A stretch of DNA of 64,000 nt from Nitrospira sp. KM1 (GCF_011405515.1 NZ_AP022671.1:3100001-3164000); one strand, 5' to 3'; counted from the stretch's first letter, positions 36,051-45,148 are shown. Numbers and translations: made by a program. The notes: generated by a model from the sequence alone, not told the origin.

Positions 36051-36752
36051 TCAGTGGTGGTGATGCTCGCAGCCCGGTCCGTGGGTATGAGGCTCCTGGA
36101 CAGACGGTGGCATGAACGATTGGCCTGGGAGCACGATGTGACCGGCAGACTGCTGCTTCGTGAGATGCGCGGCAATTTCGGGATGGTACGCGCGAACGTA
36201 TCCGATGAGGCCCGCAAGAAACCGCTGCGACTGGAATCCGGTTCCTGAAAATTCCGACACGAATGCGATGGCCCGATCGAGTACGTCCGGTGCGGTGTTC
36301 GTGTCGGCAATCTGTTGGGGGTTCTGCTTCTTAAAGGTGTCATATTCCTTTCTCAAATGCTCCGCGAAGACAGGCATCGGCGCAGCAGGAACATGCAACG
36401 GGCTGAGAGTGCGGCGGAGGGCTTGAATGGCGGCGATGATTTCAGCATCCTGTCCATCGCGTCTCCCTTGGAAATACGTGAAGATCACCACTTCGATCAG
36501 GTTGTAGAGTGCGACAGATTGCTGCCCCCCCACATCAGCGAGTTGGCGGTAAAAATCCCGTCGGACCGGCATGAACTGTTCTCCGAGCCGCTTTTGTTGA
36601 TAGTCACTCCCGGTTTCAAGGTAGATACAGTCGATCGGGCAGGACACGCGGACGATCCGGTGCTCCCCGCAACAGACGGGGCAGATGGATCCGCCGAGCG
36701 CCGGACAGGAACGTTTGCCCTTTCGCTGATGACAATAGACGCACTGGCTCAT
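36051..36752 (-). CDS. Zinc-ribbon protein with His-rich C-terminus, function unknown
   Basis: The 233-residue soluble protein is not one I recognise. Its N-terminal 45 residues carry seven cysteines in the order CxxC, C, CxxCC, C, C (CVYCHQRKGKRSC, CPVCCGEHR, CPIDC), a likely zinc-binding module. The middle is helical, and the end is HTHGPGCEHHHH, a metal-binding tail. It overlaps the upstream beta-propeller gene by 4 bases (ATGA), so the two are co-expressed. Confidence 0.8.
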   Translation of the reverse strand: MSQCVYCHQRKGKRSCPALGGSICPVCCGEHRIVRVSCPIDCIYLETGSDYQQKRLGEQFMPVRRDFYRQLADVGGQQSVALYNLIEVVIFTYFQGRRDGQDAEIIAAIQALRRTLSPLHVPAAPMPVFAEHLRKEYDTFKKQNPQQIADTNTAPDVLDRAIAFVSEFSGTGFQSQRFLAGLIGYVRAYHPEIAAHLTKQQSAGHIVLPGQSFMPPSVQEPHTHGPGCEHHHH

Positions 36753-37750
36753 TTCTGTATGTTCCCTTCAGGGGCGGGTTTTGGTGGGGGAGGGATGAAG
36801 CCATAGTCCGCCAGGGTCCGTTTCTCTTTATTCGACCGTTCGCTCACCGGGGCTTCCAGCCCGTTCATCTCCGCCGCATGTGCCAGCTCATACGGAACGA
36901 GGATGAGATTGTTGTTGCGGTCGATCCCCAAATCTCCGGGAGACGGCAAGTACTCTGCAATCACCTGGAAACGTTTGTCGCGGGTCATCCGCCAGACCTT
37001 CCCCGTCGTGAAGTCCGAGACGTACATATTGCCCCAGCGGTCGAAATCAACACCGCGCAAGTTGGAAAAACGTCCGGAAAAAAATCCGTTCGAAAACAGT
37101 TCCGTGACGGTTCCTTCCTGCGAAATCTCAGAAATCTTGCCTTTGTCCCAACTCACCGCGATGATATGGCCCGACTTGGGATGTATGGCCAGTCCCGTAG
37201 GCCCGGCCAGTGCCGCATCAGCGGCCAGGACTGTCACGTGTCCTGCCGCGGGGTCAATACGATAAATGGTGTTGGCCTTCTGATCGGAACAGTACAAAAA
37301 TCTGTGCCCGTCATAGGCGACATCGGTCAACGACACCCCGTGTCCAGTTCCGGGCGCGACTGCGAGAGTAAAAATCGATTCCCCCGTTTTCGTGTTGAAT
37401 CCTCTCAGCGTATCCAGGTCCGCGACATATAGCACATCACTGGCAAGCGCCATCCCTTTTGGCGCATGAAGCGTGACGCGATCTCTTCCTCCTTGAATGA
37501 ACTTGAGCTTGACCACCTTGCCCGTCGCATCCAGCTTGGTAATAAATCCATTGTTGTCGGCAGCTTCAGGTTCGCCGTTTACGCTGGAGATAAAATAGTC
37601 TGTGCCCGACTCAGTCGCCACAAAACTGTATGGTGACTGTAGGTCGGTGACCGTAACCTGGGCCTCAGCTTCTCGCATGGGTGTGAAACACAGGACAACG
37701 CCAAGGCAAAGCCAGTGAAAGGGAAGGTAAGATGTTATGGGTAGGAGCAC
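36749..37750 (-). CDS. Exported beta-propeller (NHL/SMP-30-like) protein
   Basis: The 333-residue protein starts at GTG 37750 with a hydrophobic signal segment and probable cleavage near 'MREAEAQV'. The remainder consists of repeated units such as 'PTGLAIHPKSGHIIAVSWD', 'GVDFDRWGNMYVSDF' and 'DLGIDRNNNLILVPYE', typical of six-bladed NHL or SMP-30 propellers. It ends in a proline-rich tail. The ligand or enzymatic role is unknown; periplasmic location is inferred. Confidence 0.82.
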   Translation of the reverse strand: MLLPITSYLPFHWLCLGVVLCFTPMREAEAQVTVTDLQSPYSFVATESGTDYFISSVNGEPEAADNNGFITKLDATGKVVKLKFIQGGRDRVTLHAPKGMALASDVLYVADLDTLRGFNTKTGESIFTLAVAPGTGHGVSLTDVAYDGHRFLYCSDQKANTIYRIDPAAGHVTVLAADAALAGPTGLAIHPKSGHIIAVSWDKGKISEISQEGTVTELFSNGFFSGRFSNLRGVDFDRWGNMYVSDFTTGKVWRMTRDKRFQVIAEYLPSPGDLGIDRNNNLILVPYELAHAAEMNGLEAPVSERSNKEKRTLADYGFIPPPPKPAPEGNIQK

Positions 37751-38050
37751 GGGTGAAGCTCAGATTTTGGTGAATGAAGGTACAGTTGCAGTGTCGTGCG
37801 AGCATCGTATCTTCCGATCTACGGACTGTCAAGGAACGGCGGCTGCCAGATGCACACTCATGTTCTGGAGGACGGCGTCGCATGTGGATTCAACAGCTGG
37901 GCGGCAAGCCGGCTCTCTCCGTGCAGGCGTTGACTTGCACAAAAATGCCCTGGTATCGTGCGCTGCCTCCCGAATTTCATAAGACCGGGCAGGTCCGCTG
38001 TTCGTTCAGCAGATCACACTGAGTCAACGCACTCAAGCACGGAGGGACAT
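37751..38050. other. Intergenic region, nothing recognised
   Basis: This 300-base divergent region lies between the propeller gene and folD. Short open frames on the plus strand (for example from 37737 and 37774) show no family features and no clear ribosome binding site. It must contain the promoters for both flanking transcripts but none stands out. Confidence 0.5.
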
Positions 38051-38908
38051 GTGGCGGCACGAATCATCGACGGGAAAGCCCTAGCACAGCAAGTAAGAGA
38101 TCGTTTGGCGGTGGAATCAGCCGCCCTATTGGCCAAAACAGGAATCAAACCGGGATTGGCGACCATTCTCGTAGGAGACGATCCCGCTTCGCACGTCTAT
38201 GTGCGCAACAAACAGAAAGCTTGCGAACAGGCTGGAATTTACGTTGACGATCACAAGTTATCCGCTTCGACAGCTCAGTCGGAGTTGCTGGCTCTCATCG
38301 AAAAGAAGAATGCTGATCCGAAGATTCATGGGATCCTCGTCCAACTCCCTTTACCGAAGCATATAGACAGTAAGGTCATCCTTGAAGCTGTTTCTCCGCA
38401 CAAGGATGCGGACGGGTTTCATCCATATAATTTTGGACGGTTAGTCGAAGGCCATCCTGTTTTCGAGGCCTGCACGCCCAAAGGGGTCATCAAGATGATC
38501 GAGTCAGCCGGAGTGTCCATCGAAGGGAAGCGTGCCGTGGTGCTGGGCAGAAGCAATATCGTGGGAAAACCGCTGGCGCTTATGCTGTTGCAACGCCATG
38601 CGACCGTGACGATTTGTCATTCCAAGACCAAGGATCTTCCCGCTGTGTGCCGGGAAGCGGACCTCCTTCTGGTTGCGATTGGGAAGGCAAAATTCGTCAC
38701 CGCCGACATGGTGCGCGAAGGTGCAGTGGTCATCGATGTGGGTACGAATAAAACTCCCGAAGGAAAGCTGTGCGGTGATGTGGATTACGAGCCGGTCAGC
38801 CAAAAGGCGGGCTGGATCAGCCCCGTTCCCGGCGGGGTCGGTCCCATGACGATAGCGATGTTGCTGGACAACACGGTCGAGTCTGCGAAGAGAATGGCCG
38901 GAATGTAA
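38051..38908 (+). CDS. folD: Bifunctional methylene-THF dehydrogenase / methenyl-THF cyclohydrolase
   Basis: This enzyme interconverts methylene-, methenyl- and formyl-tetrahydrofolate. The start is GTG 38051 after GGAGGG (38041-38046), giving 285 residues. Signatures are 'VRNKQKACEQAGI' with the catalytic Lys, 'GILVQLPLPKHID' and 'VLGRSNIVGKPLALMLL', plus 'PVPGGVGPMTIAMLL' at the end. It forms a folD-metF-panB run of one-carbon genes. Confidence 0.96.
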   Translation: MAARIIDGKALAQQVRDRLAVESAALLAKTGIKPGLATILVGDDPASHVYVRNKQKACEQAGIYVDDHKLSASTAQSELLALIEKKNADPKIHGILVQLPLPKHIDSKVILEAVSPHKDADGFHPYNFGRLVEGHPVFEACTPKGVIKMIESAGVSIEGKRAVVLGRSNIVGKPLALMLLQRHATVTICHSKTKDLPAVCREADLLLVAIGKAKFVTADMVREGAVVIDVGTNKTPEGKLCGDVDYEPVSQKAGWISPVPGGVGPMTIAMLLDNTVESAKRMAGM

Positions 38909-38943
38909 CGGGCGGCGACAGCCGCCGCAAGGGTCTGGTTGAT

Positions 38944-39831
38944 ATGGAGCAGGAGCCGAAACGTCTACTCGAAGTGCTCGATCGCGGGCAGTTTGCCGTC
39001 ACGATCGAATACAACCCTCCCAAAGGAACGAATCTCACAGCAGTACTCGACAATGCCAAGACCATGGTCGGGCGTGTACATGGGGTCAATGTCACCGATA
39101 ACACGGCCGCAGTGGTCCGCGCTGGCTCTCTCCCCGTGTGTCGCCTGCTCTATGAGTTGGGGCATGATCCGGTCATGCAGATGACCTGTCGGGACCGGAA
39201 TCGCATCGCGATGCAGTCGGACTTGATGGGCGCGCATATGCTTGGGATTCGGAACATTCTCTGTCTCACAGGTGATTATCCGACGGTCGGAGATCATAAA
39301 GACGCGAAACCCGTCTACGACTTGGATTCCGTTCAGGTCATGCAGCTCGTGCAGGGGCTCAATCATGGGCGGGATATGGCCGGACATGCCCTCGACGGCG
39401 CCACCGCTTTCCATATCGGGGCTGCCGTAACTCCGGAGGCAGATCCGGTCGGCCCGATGCTGGCGAAGTTTGAAGTGAAGGTCAAAGCCGGCGCAAGATT
39501 CTTCCAAACGCAGGCAATTTACAATCCGGACCAGTTTGCGGAGTTTATGAAGGCGGTTCGACCGTTCAAAGTCAAGGTGCTGGCCGGCATCCTCGTCATG
39601 CGCAACGCCAAGATGGCAGAGTTCATGAATGCGAATATTCCAGGGGTATCGGTTCCGCAGGCGATGATCGATGAGCTGCGGGCGGCAGGCGCCCGGTCCG
39701 AGGACGCGGGAGTTGAAATCGCGGTCCGCACGATCAAGGCCGTGCAACCGCACTGCGATGGTGTCCACATCATGGCGATCAAGGCAACTCATCGTTTGGG
39801 GGAGATTCTGACAAAGGCTCAACTTGGTTGA
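38944..39831 (+). CDS. metF: Methylenetetrahydrofolate reductase family protein
   Basis: This is a flavin TIM-barrel enzyme of 295 residues that reduces methylene-THF to methyl-THF. 'VTIEYNPPKG' at the N-terminus matches the catalytic-Glu strand of MetF, and 'GIRNILCLTGDYPTVGDH' and 'GAAVTPEADP' are family segments. It resembles the short MetF of acetogens and rTCA bacteria. A separate gene at 42842 encodes the MTHFR C-terminal domain. The stop overlaps panB. Confidence 0.88.
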   Translation: MEQEPKRLLEVLDRGQFAVTIEYNPPKGTNLTAVLDNAKTMVGRVHGVNVTDNTAAVVRAGSLPVCRLLYELGHDPVMQMTCRDRNRIAMQSDLMGAHMLGIRNILCLTGDYPTVGDHKDAKPVYDLDSVQVMQLVQGLNHGRDMAGHALDGATAFHIGAAVTPEADPVGPMLAKFEVKVKAGARFFQTQAIYNPDQFAEFMKAVRPFKVKVLAGILVMRNAKMAEFMNANIPGVSVPQAMIDELRAAGARSEDAGVEIAVRTIKAVQPHCDGVHIMAIKATHRLGEILTKAQLG

Positions 39832-40616
39832 TGACCATCCCTGAACTCCGACAATACAAGGGAGGGAAAAAACTCGTCGTGGTGACGGCGTATGACGCCC
39901 TCTTCGCCCGTATTATCGAGCAGGCGGGAATCGATGTACTCCTGGTCGGTGATTCACTTGGAGTGGTGGTGCAAGGACAAGCGAATACTCTTGGCGTTTC
40001 GATGGACGAGATGTTCTACCACACCAGACTGGTTGCAGAGGCGGCTCAACGCGCTCTCGTTATCGGCGACATGCCGTTTATGTCGTACCAGGCGAGCCGA
40101 GAAGATGCGATTCGCAATGCAGGTCGATTGGTGCAGGCAGGGGCTCATGCCGTGAAACTCGAAGGCGGCTCCACGATCATTGATCAGGTCGACGCCATTA
40201 CGCAGATTGGGATCCCCGTGGTGGGACATCTCGGCATGACGCCGCAATCGGTCCACCGGTACGGCGGTTATAGAGTTCAGGGAAAAGCTGAAGAAGACGC
40301 CGAGGTCTTGGTCAACGACGCCAAGGTGCTGGAGGCTGCAGGGGCAGTAGCGGTCGTGCTGGAAGCGATTCCCGCCATGCTCGCGAAGCGTATTACCGAA
40401 CAAGTGTCCATGCCCACGATCGGTATCGGTGCAGGTCCTCATTGCGACGGCCAAGTGCTGGTATTGTACGACCTTCTTGGTTTGTTCGACGAATTCGTTC
40501 CGAAGTTTGTGAAGCCCTATGCTCACCTCAAGGCTGACGCTCTTCAGGCGCTCAGGCGGTATAAAGAGGAAGTCGAACAGAGCAAATTCCCGTCGGATTC
40601 GGAGAGCTACCATTAA
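39831..40616 (+). CDS. panB: 3-methyl-2-oxobutanoate hydroxymethyltransferase
   Basis: This enzyme uses methylene-THF to make ketopantoate, the first step of pantothenate and CoA synthesis. The 261-residue protein has 'VTAYDALFARIIEQAGID', 'VGDSLG', 'GDMPFMSYQ' and 'AVKLEGG', with the catalytic Glu in 'VLEAIP'. It starts at ATG 39831, sharing one base with the metF stop. Its link to metF reflects the shared folate substrate. Confidence 0.95.
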   Translation: MTIPELRQYKGGKKLVVVTAYDALFARIIEQAGIDVLLVGDSLGVVVQGQANTLGVSMDEMFYHTRLVAEAAQRALVIGDMPFMSYQASREDAIRNAGRLVQAGAHAVKLEGGSTIIDQVDAITQIGIPVVGHLGMTPQSVHRYGGYRVQGKAEEDAEVLVNDAKVLEAAGAVAVVLEAIPAMLAKRITEQVSMPTIGIGAGPHCDGQVLVLYDLLGLFDEFVPKFVKPYAHLKADALQALRRYKEEVEQSKFPSDSESYH

Positions 40617-41011
40617 CTGTCGCGCGGCAACGTGCGATTCCCCGCCAGTCATCTCATTAGAATTGCCTTGAGGTTCCCTTTGATCCGTATATTCTTGATA
40701 CGGAATGCCCGTGCCGCCCACTGGTGGGTGACAAGCTTCTCAAAATAATTCGTAACGAAATCTCCGAATCTGCAAGGTGGAATCGAGCATGGAGTGGATC
40801 GAGGACTGCGAAATGCGCGGTTCGAGCGTACAGTCTATTCGTCCCGTGTCTCTTCCTGATAAGAATCATCCTCTTTACCACCGTAGAGAGACTGTTTCCG
40901 GCGCGGAAGACTCCATCCGTAGCATCTTCTTCAATGATCTCTTGGGCTGTACGCTAGTGGGGCTCGTCCTCATTCCAGCAGCTGAGTCAGTCAGTAGCCT
41001 GCCGGCTATTC
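40617..41011. other. Region without an intact gene after panB
   Basis: It contains an inverted repeat TCCGTAT/ATACGGA (40684-40704, loop of 7) without a T-run. Downstream are short frames whose translated pieces ('FLIRIILFTTVERLFP') look like the start of the decayed membrane enzyme described next. No intact coding region is seen. Confidence 0.5.
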
Positions 41012-41377
41012 GTGTGGATCTTCGCCTACCCATTCTTCGGATTAACGCCCTGGGTGGACCTCCTTTGCCGGATTGTCGTCCCACATGCTGTTCAACGACC
41101 GGATGCACATGAATATCACCTGGCAATCCAATTGGCTCAAGTGGGTTCTCGTGACACCCAGGCATCATCATGCGAACATAGTCGAAACTCCGCCCATGCC
41201 AATGTCAATTTCGGCGTGACGTTCATCGTGTGGGATCGAATATTCGGAACATATGTTCATCTAGAAACGGTCACTGAACCCATCTCATTCGAAATCAACG
41301 AGAGGGTCCCTCTTCCCCGTTTGTTGCAGGAGTTTGATCAAGAATACAGGACTTACCTGGCAAGTCCTGGAACTTGA
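41012..41377 (+). pseudogene. Remnant of a sterol desaturase / fatty acid hydroxylase family gene
   Basis: Two reading frames together spell the C-terminus of this di-iron membrane enzyme. In frame from 41085, 'WLKWVLVTPRHHH' matches the pre-motif and the first His cluster; about 41165 the homology moves to the frame of 41012-41377, with 'HSRNSAHANVNFGVTFIVWDRIFGTYV', part of the family's HHS...NFG...WDRLFGT segment. A single-base loss between the His codons explains the switch. Upstream membrane segments lie in a third frame. The gene is dead and its end overlaps apaH (convergent). Confidence 0.7.
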
Positions 41378-42156
41378 AACACCGCCCGGTCACTCACGCG
41401 TAGCGCGGTCAATTCTCGTCCCCATACACAGCCGCTGTCGATCATCAGTAAATTGGTCTCTACGTGGAGTCCGAGCGCAGCCCAGTGCCCTGCGATAATC
41501 GTTACGTCGGCACTCTGCCTATCGGGGAAACTAAACCATGGCCGATATCCTTGAGGGGCTTCGTCAGGTCTCCCCGAAAAATTCGACAGATCGCCCGAGA
41601 CGGTACAGGTCCTTATTTTTGTGAAGATACGAGTGATCGCAGCCAAGCGCTTGAGGCCTCGGAGGGACGCATGCCATCTGACCGTCGGCTCATGAAAGAG
41701 TTCCCGCAGCAAGGTTCGGTAATCAGGGCCAGCCAAGAAATGTTCCACTTCTCCGGCCAAGCGGAAGGCTTCATCGGCTGTCCACGTTGGCAGCAGGCCG
41801 GCATGGACCATGAGGTAGGCGTCATCTCGAAACACTAGCGGTAGATGACGAAGCCAAGCGGTGAGCTCGCTGCGGTCACGGGCTGCGAGCACGTCATGGA
41901 TGGTGTCTTTGGGGCGAAGCGATACCAGTTCTTCGGCAGCAGCCAAGAGAAACAGGTCGTGATTCCCAAGCACCACGGAGGCTGTTCCTCCAAGACTCTT
42001 GATAAACCGCAGTACCCCCACCGAATCCGGTCCTCGGTTGACCAGGTCTCCCACGAACCAGAGCCGGTCAGTCTGTGCATTGAAGCCAATTTGACGGACC
42101 AATTGATCGAGTTGCGATGCGCACCCCTGAACGTCTCCAATTGCATAAGTGGCCAT
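41353..42156 (-). CDS. apaH: Symmetrical bis(5'-nucleosyl)-tetraphosphatase
   Basis: This metallophosphatase splits Ap4A to two ADP and can decap NpnN-RNA. The 267-residue protein has GDVQGC (7-12), 'FVGDLVNRGPDS', 'VLGNHD' and 'MVHAGLLP', the full phosphoesterase set, plus 'IIAGHWAALG'. The 3' end overlaps the sterol desaturase remnant. Confidence 0.95.
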   Translation of the reverse strand: MATYAIGDVQGCASQLDQLVRQIGFNAQTDRLWFVGDLVNRGPDSVGVLRFIKSLGGTASVVLGNHDLFLLAAAEELVSLRPKDTIHDVLAARDRSELTAWLRHLPLVFRDDAYLMVHAGLLPTWTADEAFRLAGEVEHFLAGPDYRTLLRELFHEPTVRWHASLRGLKRLAAITRIFTKIRTCTVSGDLSNFSGRPDEAPQGYRPWFSFPDRQSADVTIIAGHWAALGLHVETNLLMIDSGCVWGRELTALRVSDRAVFQVPGLAR

Positions 42157-42414
42157 CGGAGAACACTATCCTGATGCTTGAAAATGTTCAACAAATCTCG
42201 GGATGAACAGGCTGCTCAAGGAACGGTACAACTCCTCATACGATGAGCTTGGAAATAAATCATGCCATGCGCCTTAACCGGGTAGCGCCGATCTCTCTAC
42301 CCATATTCATGAGGAGCTTCTTGGTTGAGCTGAATCAACGTGGCGGGGTGACAGAGGGGAACAAGCGCTCTAGAGGTGGTATTCTGGTTGATGACGGAAC
42401 CCACTCGAGGCCAG

Positions 42415-42828
42415 CTAGGGATATTTTGCCTCAATGACGCTACGGAGGCCGCCTCGTGCGGCGAAGGTTCCTGTAACTTTCACCCATACCGGTTTGCAGG
42501 CCGCTGCGACATCTTGCAGGATGCGGTTGACGGAATTCTCGTAGAAAATTCCGACATTACGGTAGGCATGGATATACATCTTCAGAGACTTGAGTTCGAC
42601 GCAAGCCTTGTCGGGCATGTAGTGAACGGTAATCGTTCCGAAGTCTGGAAGGCCGGTCTTGGGACATATGGCTGTGTACTCGGGGATCTCTACGGTAATT
42701 TCATATCGCTTGTATTGATTGGGGAAGGTTTCTATCGCTGGAAGGGGAACGGAGATGCCGCTTCTGGCATGACGTTCGTTATACCCATAGGTCGGACGCT
42801 GCCTGCGACTCATCTTTCGGTTGCTCAC
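42415..42828 (-). CDS. queF: NADPH-dependent 7-cyano-7-deazaguanine reductase
   Basis: This enzyme reduces preQ0 to preQ1 for queuosine in tRNA. The 137-residue unimodular protein has C55 and D62 in 'YTAICPKTGLPDFGTI', the same numbering as the Bacillus enzyme, and the QueF motif 'ELKSLKMYIHAYRN'. It follows the MTHFR C-terminal gene by 13 bases on the minus strand. Confidence 0.95.
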   Translation of the reverse strand: MSNRKMSRRQRPTYGYNERHARSGISVPLPAIETFPNQYKRYEITVEIPEYTAICPKTGLPDFGTITVHYMPDKACVELKSLKMYIHAYRNVGIFYENSVNRILQDVAAACKPVWVKVTGTFAARGGLRSVIEAKYP

Positions 42829-42841
42829 GAGGCTGTTCGGT

Positions 42842-43090
42842 TCATAATTGTTTCATCCATTCCGTTTGGCCAATCTGTTCCAAAGCAATAAACATCGATA
42901 CCCACGGACACTTCATGTCCGGGTATACTTCGCAAAATCCACCTTTCCGCACGCCTCCGCAGGGACCGTGACTCATGAACTTTGGACACTCGGCCTTGAT
43001 TGAATTATCAGGGATTGGAGGACGCTTGTGGACGCCGCCGACATGCTCGGCCCCCTCGTCTTCCCCCGGAACAAGTACGCGTATCGCCAT
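42842..43090 (-). CDS. Stand-alone methylenetetrahydrofolate reductase C-terminal domain protein
   Basis: From ATG 43090 this is an 82-residue protein; a frame open to 43150 adds 20 unconserved residues. The core 'CPKFMSHGPCGGVRKGG' then 'FCEVYPDMKCPWV' matches the Cys-rich domain (MTHFR_C) found in MetV of acetogens and fused to some MetF enzymes, where it binds zinc or an iron-sulfur cluster. metF itself lies 3 kb away. It may be an accessory subunit that lets MetF accept electrons from a non-NADH donor; this is inference. Confidence 0.8.
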   Translation of the reverse strand: MAIRVLVPGEDEGAEHVGGVHKRPPIPDNSIKAECPKFMSHGPCGGVRKGGFCEVYPDMKCPWVSMFIALEQIGQTEWMKQL

Positions 43091-43497
43091 GATTGAACCA
43101 GTGTAGACAGAATCCTGCGAATGGGCAATGTGCATCTGCAATTTGTGCACGCGTCATTCCTATCGTGGGACGCTCTGAAAAGCAATGCAAGTTAGGGCGA
43201 ATGGCCTATCGCTGAGGTGAGGGCTAGGCCTTCTTTCGATCGCTGTGGGCCTTCTGAGAAGTTGCTTTGATTATCAGGACGTTATAGACTTTTACCAGTT
43301 CGTTGCGCCATGCCTCCGAAGCAACATTCTGATTGACAGTGTTTTTTCGGCTTTGCTACGATGAATTTAATTTTGACAGCCAGTACATGCGTTAGATTTG
43401 TTCTTCCATCCTCGATTTCCTACGGGCTTGCTGCGCACAATTGTATCTGTCTTAAAGGCAACGTATTGTCGTTGTCACCAGAGAGGGAGGTATCCCA
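43091..43497. other. Intergenic region before the oxidoreductase operon
   Basis: About 400 bases without a supported gene. It contains the candidate promoter at 43333-43362 and, further down, another TTGACA (43373-43378) without a good -10 box. AT-rich stretches lie from 43255 to 43400. Confidence 0.5.
43333..43362 (+). promoter_or_regulatory. Candidate promoter for the 2-oxoacid:ferredoxin oxidoreductase operon
   Basis: TTGACA (43333-43338) and TACGAT (43357-43362), spacing 18, about 130 bases before the first gene. The leader ends with GAGAGGGAGG (about 43482-43491). Confidence 0.4.
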
Positions 43498-44400
43498 ATG
43501 AGTCTCGACTATGTGAAGTTCTCCAATGGTTTTGAAAAGTTCATGCCGAAGGAATATCGGGACATGGTAGAGCATGGCCCTTTCGGAAAGAAGATTTCCG
43601 TTTCTCAGATGGGTAGCTTCAAGGAAGTGCTTGAGGAACATCCGATGTGTGCAGGCTGTGCCATGACACTATTCATTCGGTTGGCCATGATCGCGTTTCC
43701 GAACCCTGAAGACACCATCACGGTTGGCACGGCAGGCTGTGGTCGTTTGGCGATCTCTCAAGCTGCCATTCCATTCGTATATGGAAATTACGGTGACCAG
43801 AACGGTGTGGCCAGCGGGTTGTCCCGCGGTCTTCGCCTTCGGTTCGGCGACAAGCCGAAGGACGTGGTGGTGATGGCTGGTGACGGTGGAACGGCCGATA
43901 TCGGATTCCAGCAGGTCCTCCACTCCTGGTTCAGGAAAGAGCGCTTTACGACGATCATGCTGGACAACGAAGTGTATGGCAACACCGGCGGGCAAGAGAG
44001 CGGTATGACGAACCGCGGGGCGGTGTTGAAGATGGCCCCCCTCGGCAAGAAATTCGAAAAAATGGACATGGTGCAAATGGCGAAGGTTGCCGGTTGTGCG
44101 TACGTGGCCACAGTCGTTCCTAACAATCCTCGCCGGGTCGAGAGCGTCATTAAGAAAGCCGTCTTGATTGCCCGTGAAGTCGGAGCGACCTATATTCAGG
44201 CCTATACCTCCTGCAACATCGAATACGCGATTCCCACTGATAAAGTCATGGAAGACGCAAAGACGGTTGAGAATGACCGGTATGCGTTTTCCGAATACAT
44301 CAGTGACGAAGCCAAACAGTACTTGACCGAGCGGTACGGCTATAAAGAATTCCTTCCGAAGCCAGCTGCTCCAGCCGCCGCGATTCCCGGCAAAGCGTAG
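43498..44400 (+). CDS. forB: 2-oxoacid:ferredoxin oxidoreductase, beta (TPP-binding) subunit
   Basis: This subunit binds thiamine diphosphate in a five-subunit enzyme of the type known from Hydrogenobacter, which carboxylates acetyl-CoA or succinyl-CoA with reduced ferredoxin. The 300-residue protein has cysteines at C51, C54 and C81 for the proximal 4Fe-4S cluster and the TPP motif 'GDGGTADIGFQQVL' through 'DNEVYGNTGGQ'. The sequence does not tell whether pyruvate or 2-oxoglutarate is the product, so a por/oor name is equally possible. It is first of the order B-G-D-E-A. Confidence 0.88.
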   Translation: MSLDYVKFSNGFEKFMPKEYRDMVEHGPFGKKISVSQMGSFKEVLEEHPMCAGCAMTLFIRLAMIAFPNPEDTITVGTAGCGRLAISQAAIPFVYGNYGDQNGVASGLSRGLRLRFGDKPKDVVVMAGDGGTADIGFQQVLHSWFRKERFTTIMLDNEVYGNTGGQESGMTNRGAVLKMAPLGKKFEKMDMVQMAKVAGCAYVATVVPNNPRRVESVIKKAVLIAREVGATYIQAYTSCNIEYAIPTDKVMEDAKTVENDRYAFSEYISDEAKQYLTERYGYKEFLPKPAAPAAAIPGKA

Positions 44401-44422
44401 TTGACAACAGGGAGGCTGAATC

Positions 44423-45139
44423 ATGGCAAAACGGTTCAACATTCGGATGGCGGGTGTCGGTGGTCAGGGTGTCGTCACGGGCTCGCATATTTTGAGCACG
44501 GCCGTCATCAACGCCGGCGGTGAAAGCACAATCGTGCCGTTCTACGGATCAGAAAAGCGGATGGCCCCCGTTGAAAGTTACGTTCGTGTATCGGACGAAG
44601 CCATCTATGAAATTGGCGAGATCACGTTCCCGCACATCATCATTATCTTCCATCCTCAGGTCATCACACACGGCAAGTCCTATACGATGCCGTTCTATTT
44701 TGGATTGAAGGAAGATGGGGTGGCGCTCATCAATAATGACGGTCCGATGAAGCTGCACAAGGATCAAGCACGTGAATTGGAAGAACGACGGGCCAAGCTG
44801 TATTACTTCCCCGCGACTAAAATTTCCTTGGAAGTTGCAGGGATGGATCTTGCCACCAATATGGCGCTCATGGGGTGTATCGGTGCCATTACAGGTTTAA
44901 CCAACATGAACGGATTGGAGCAGGCCGTAAAAGACCGATTCTTGGGCAAAGGATTTGTGGTATCCGGAGGCACGGCGGCATTGGATAGCGTCGTCGAGCG
45001 GAAATTCAAGAAGAAACAGGAATTGATTGAAAAAAATGTCGCGGTCATGCGGGCCGGATGGAACTATGCCGTCGATCATGGTTGGGCGGCAGCCGACGTG
45101 AAACGCGCGGAAGAGCCGGTCGCTGCAGCCAGCGCATAA
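44423..45139 (+). CDS. forG: 2-oxoacid:ferredoxin oxidoreductase, gamma subunit
   Basis: The 238-residue protein has 'RMAGVGGQGVVTGSHILSTA', the gamma-domain signature that contacts CoA, and 'GSEKRMAPVESYVRVSD'. GGGAGG lies before the ATG. It starts 22 bases after the beta gene. Confidence 0.87.
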   Translation: MAKRFNIRMAGVGGQGVVTGSHILSTAVINAGGESTIVPFYGSEKRMAPVESYVRVSDEAIYEIGEITFPHIIIIFHPQVITHGKSYTMPFYFGLKEDGVALINNDGPMKLHKDQARELEERRAKLYYFPATKISLEVAGMDLATNMALMGCIGAITGLTNMNGLEQAVKDRFLGKGFVVSGGTAALDSVVERKFKKKQELIEKNVAVMRAGWNYAVDHGWAAADVKRAEEPVAAASA

Positions 45140-45148
45140 AGGAGCACT

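Noticed and set aside
38965-39822. 285-codon minus-strand frame opposite metF
   Set aside because: Lies wholly within metF on the other strand and shows no family similarity.
42181-42225. Degenerate match to the 26.2 kb repeat (AACAGGCTGCTCAAGGAAC) upstream of apaH
   Set aside because: Only about ten bases agree and no second arm of comparable quality is present; chance cannot be excluded.
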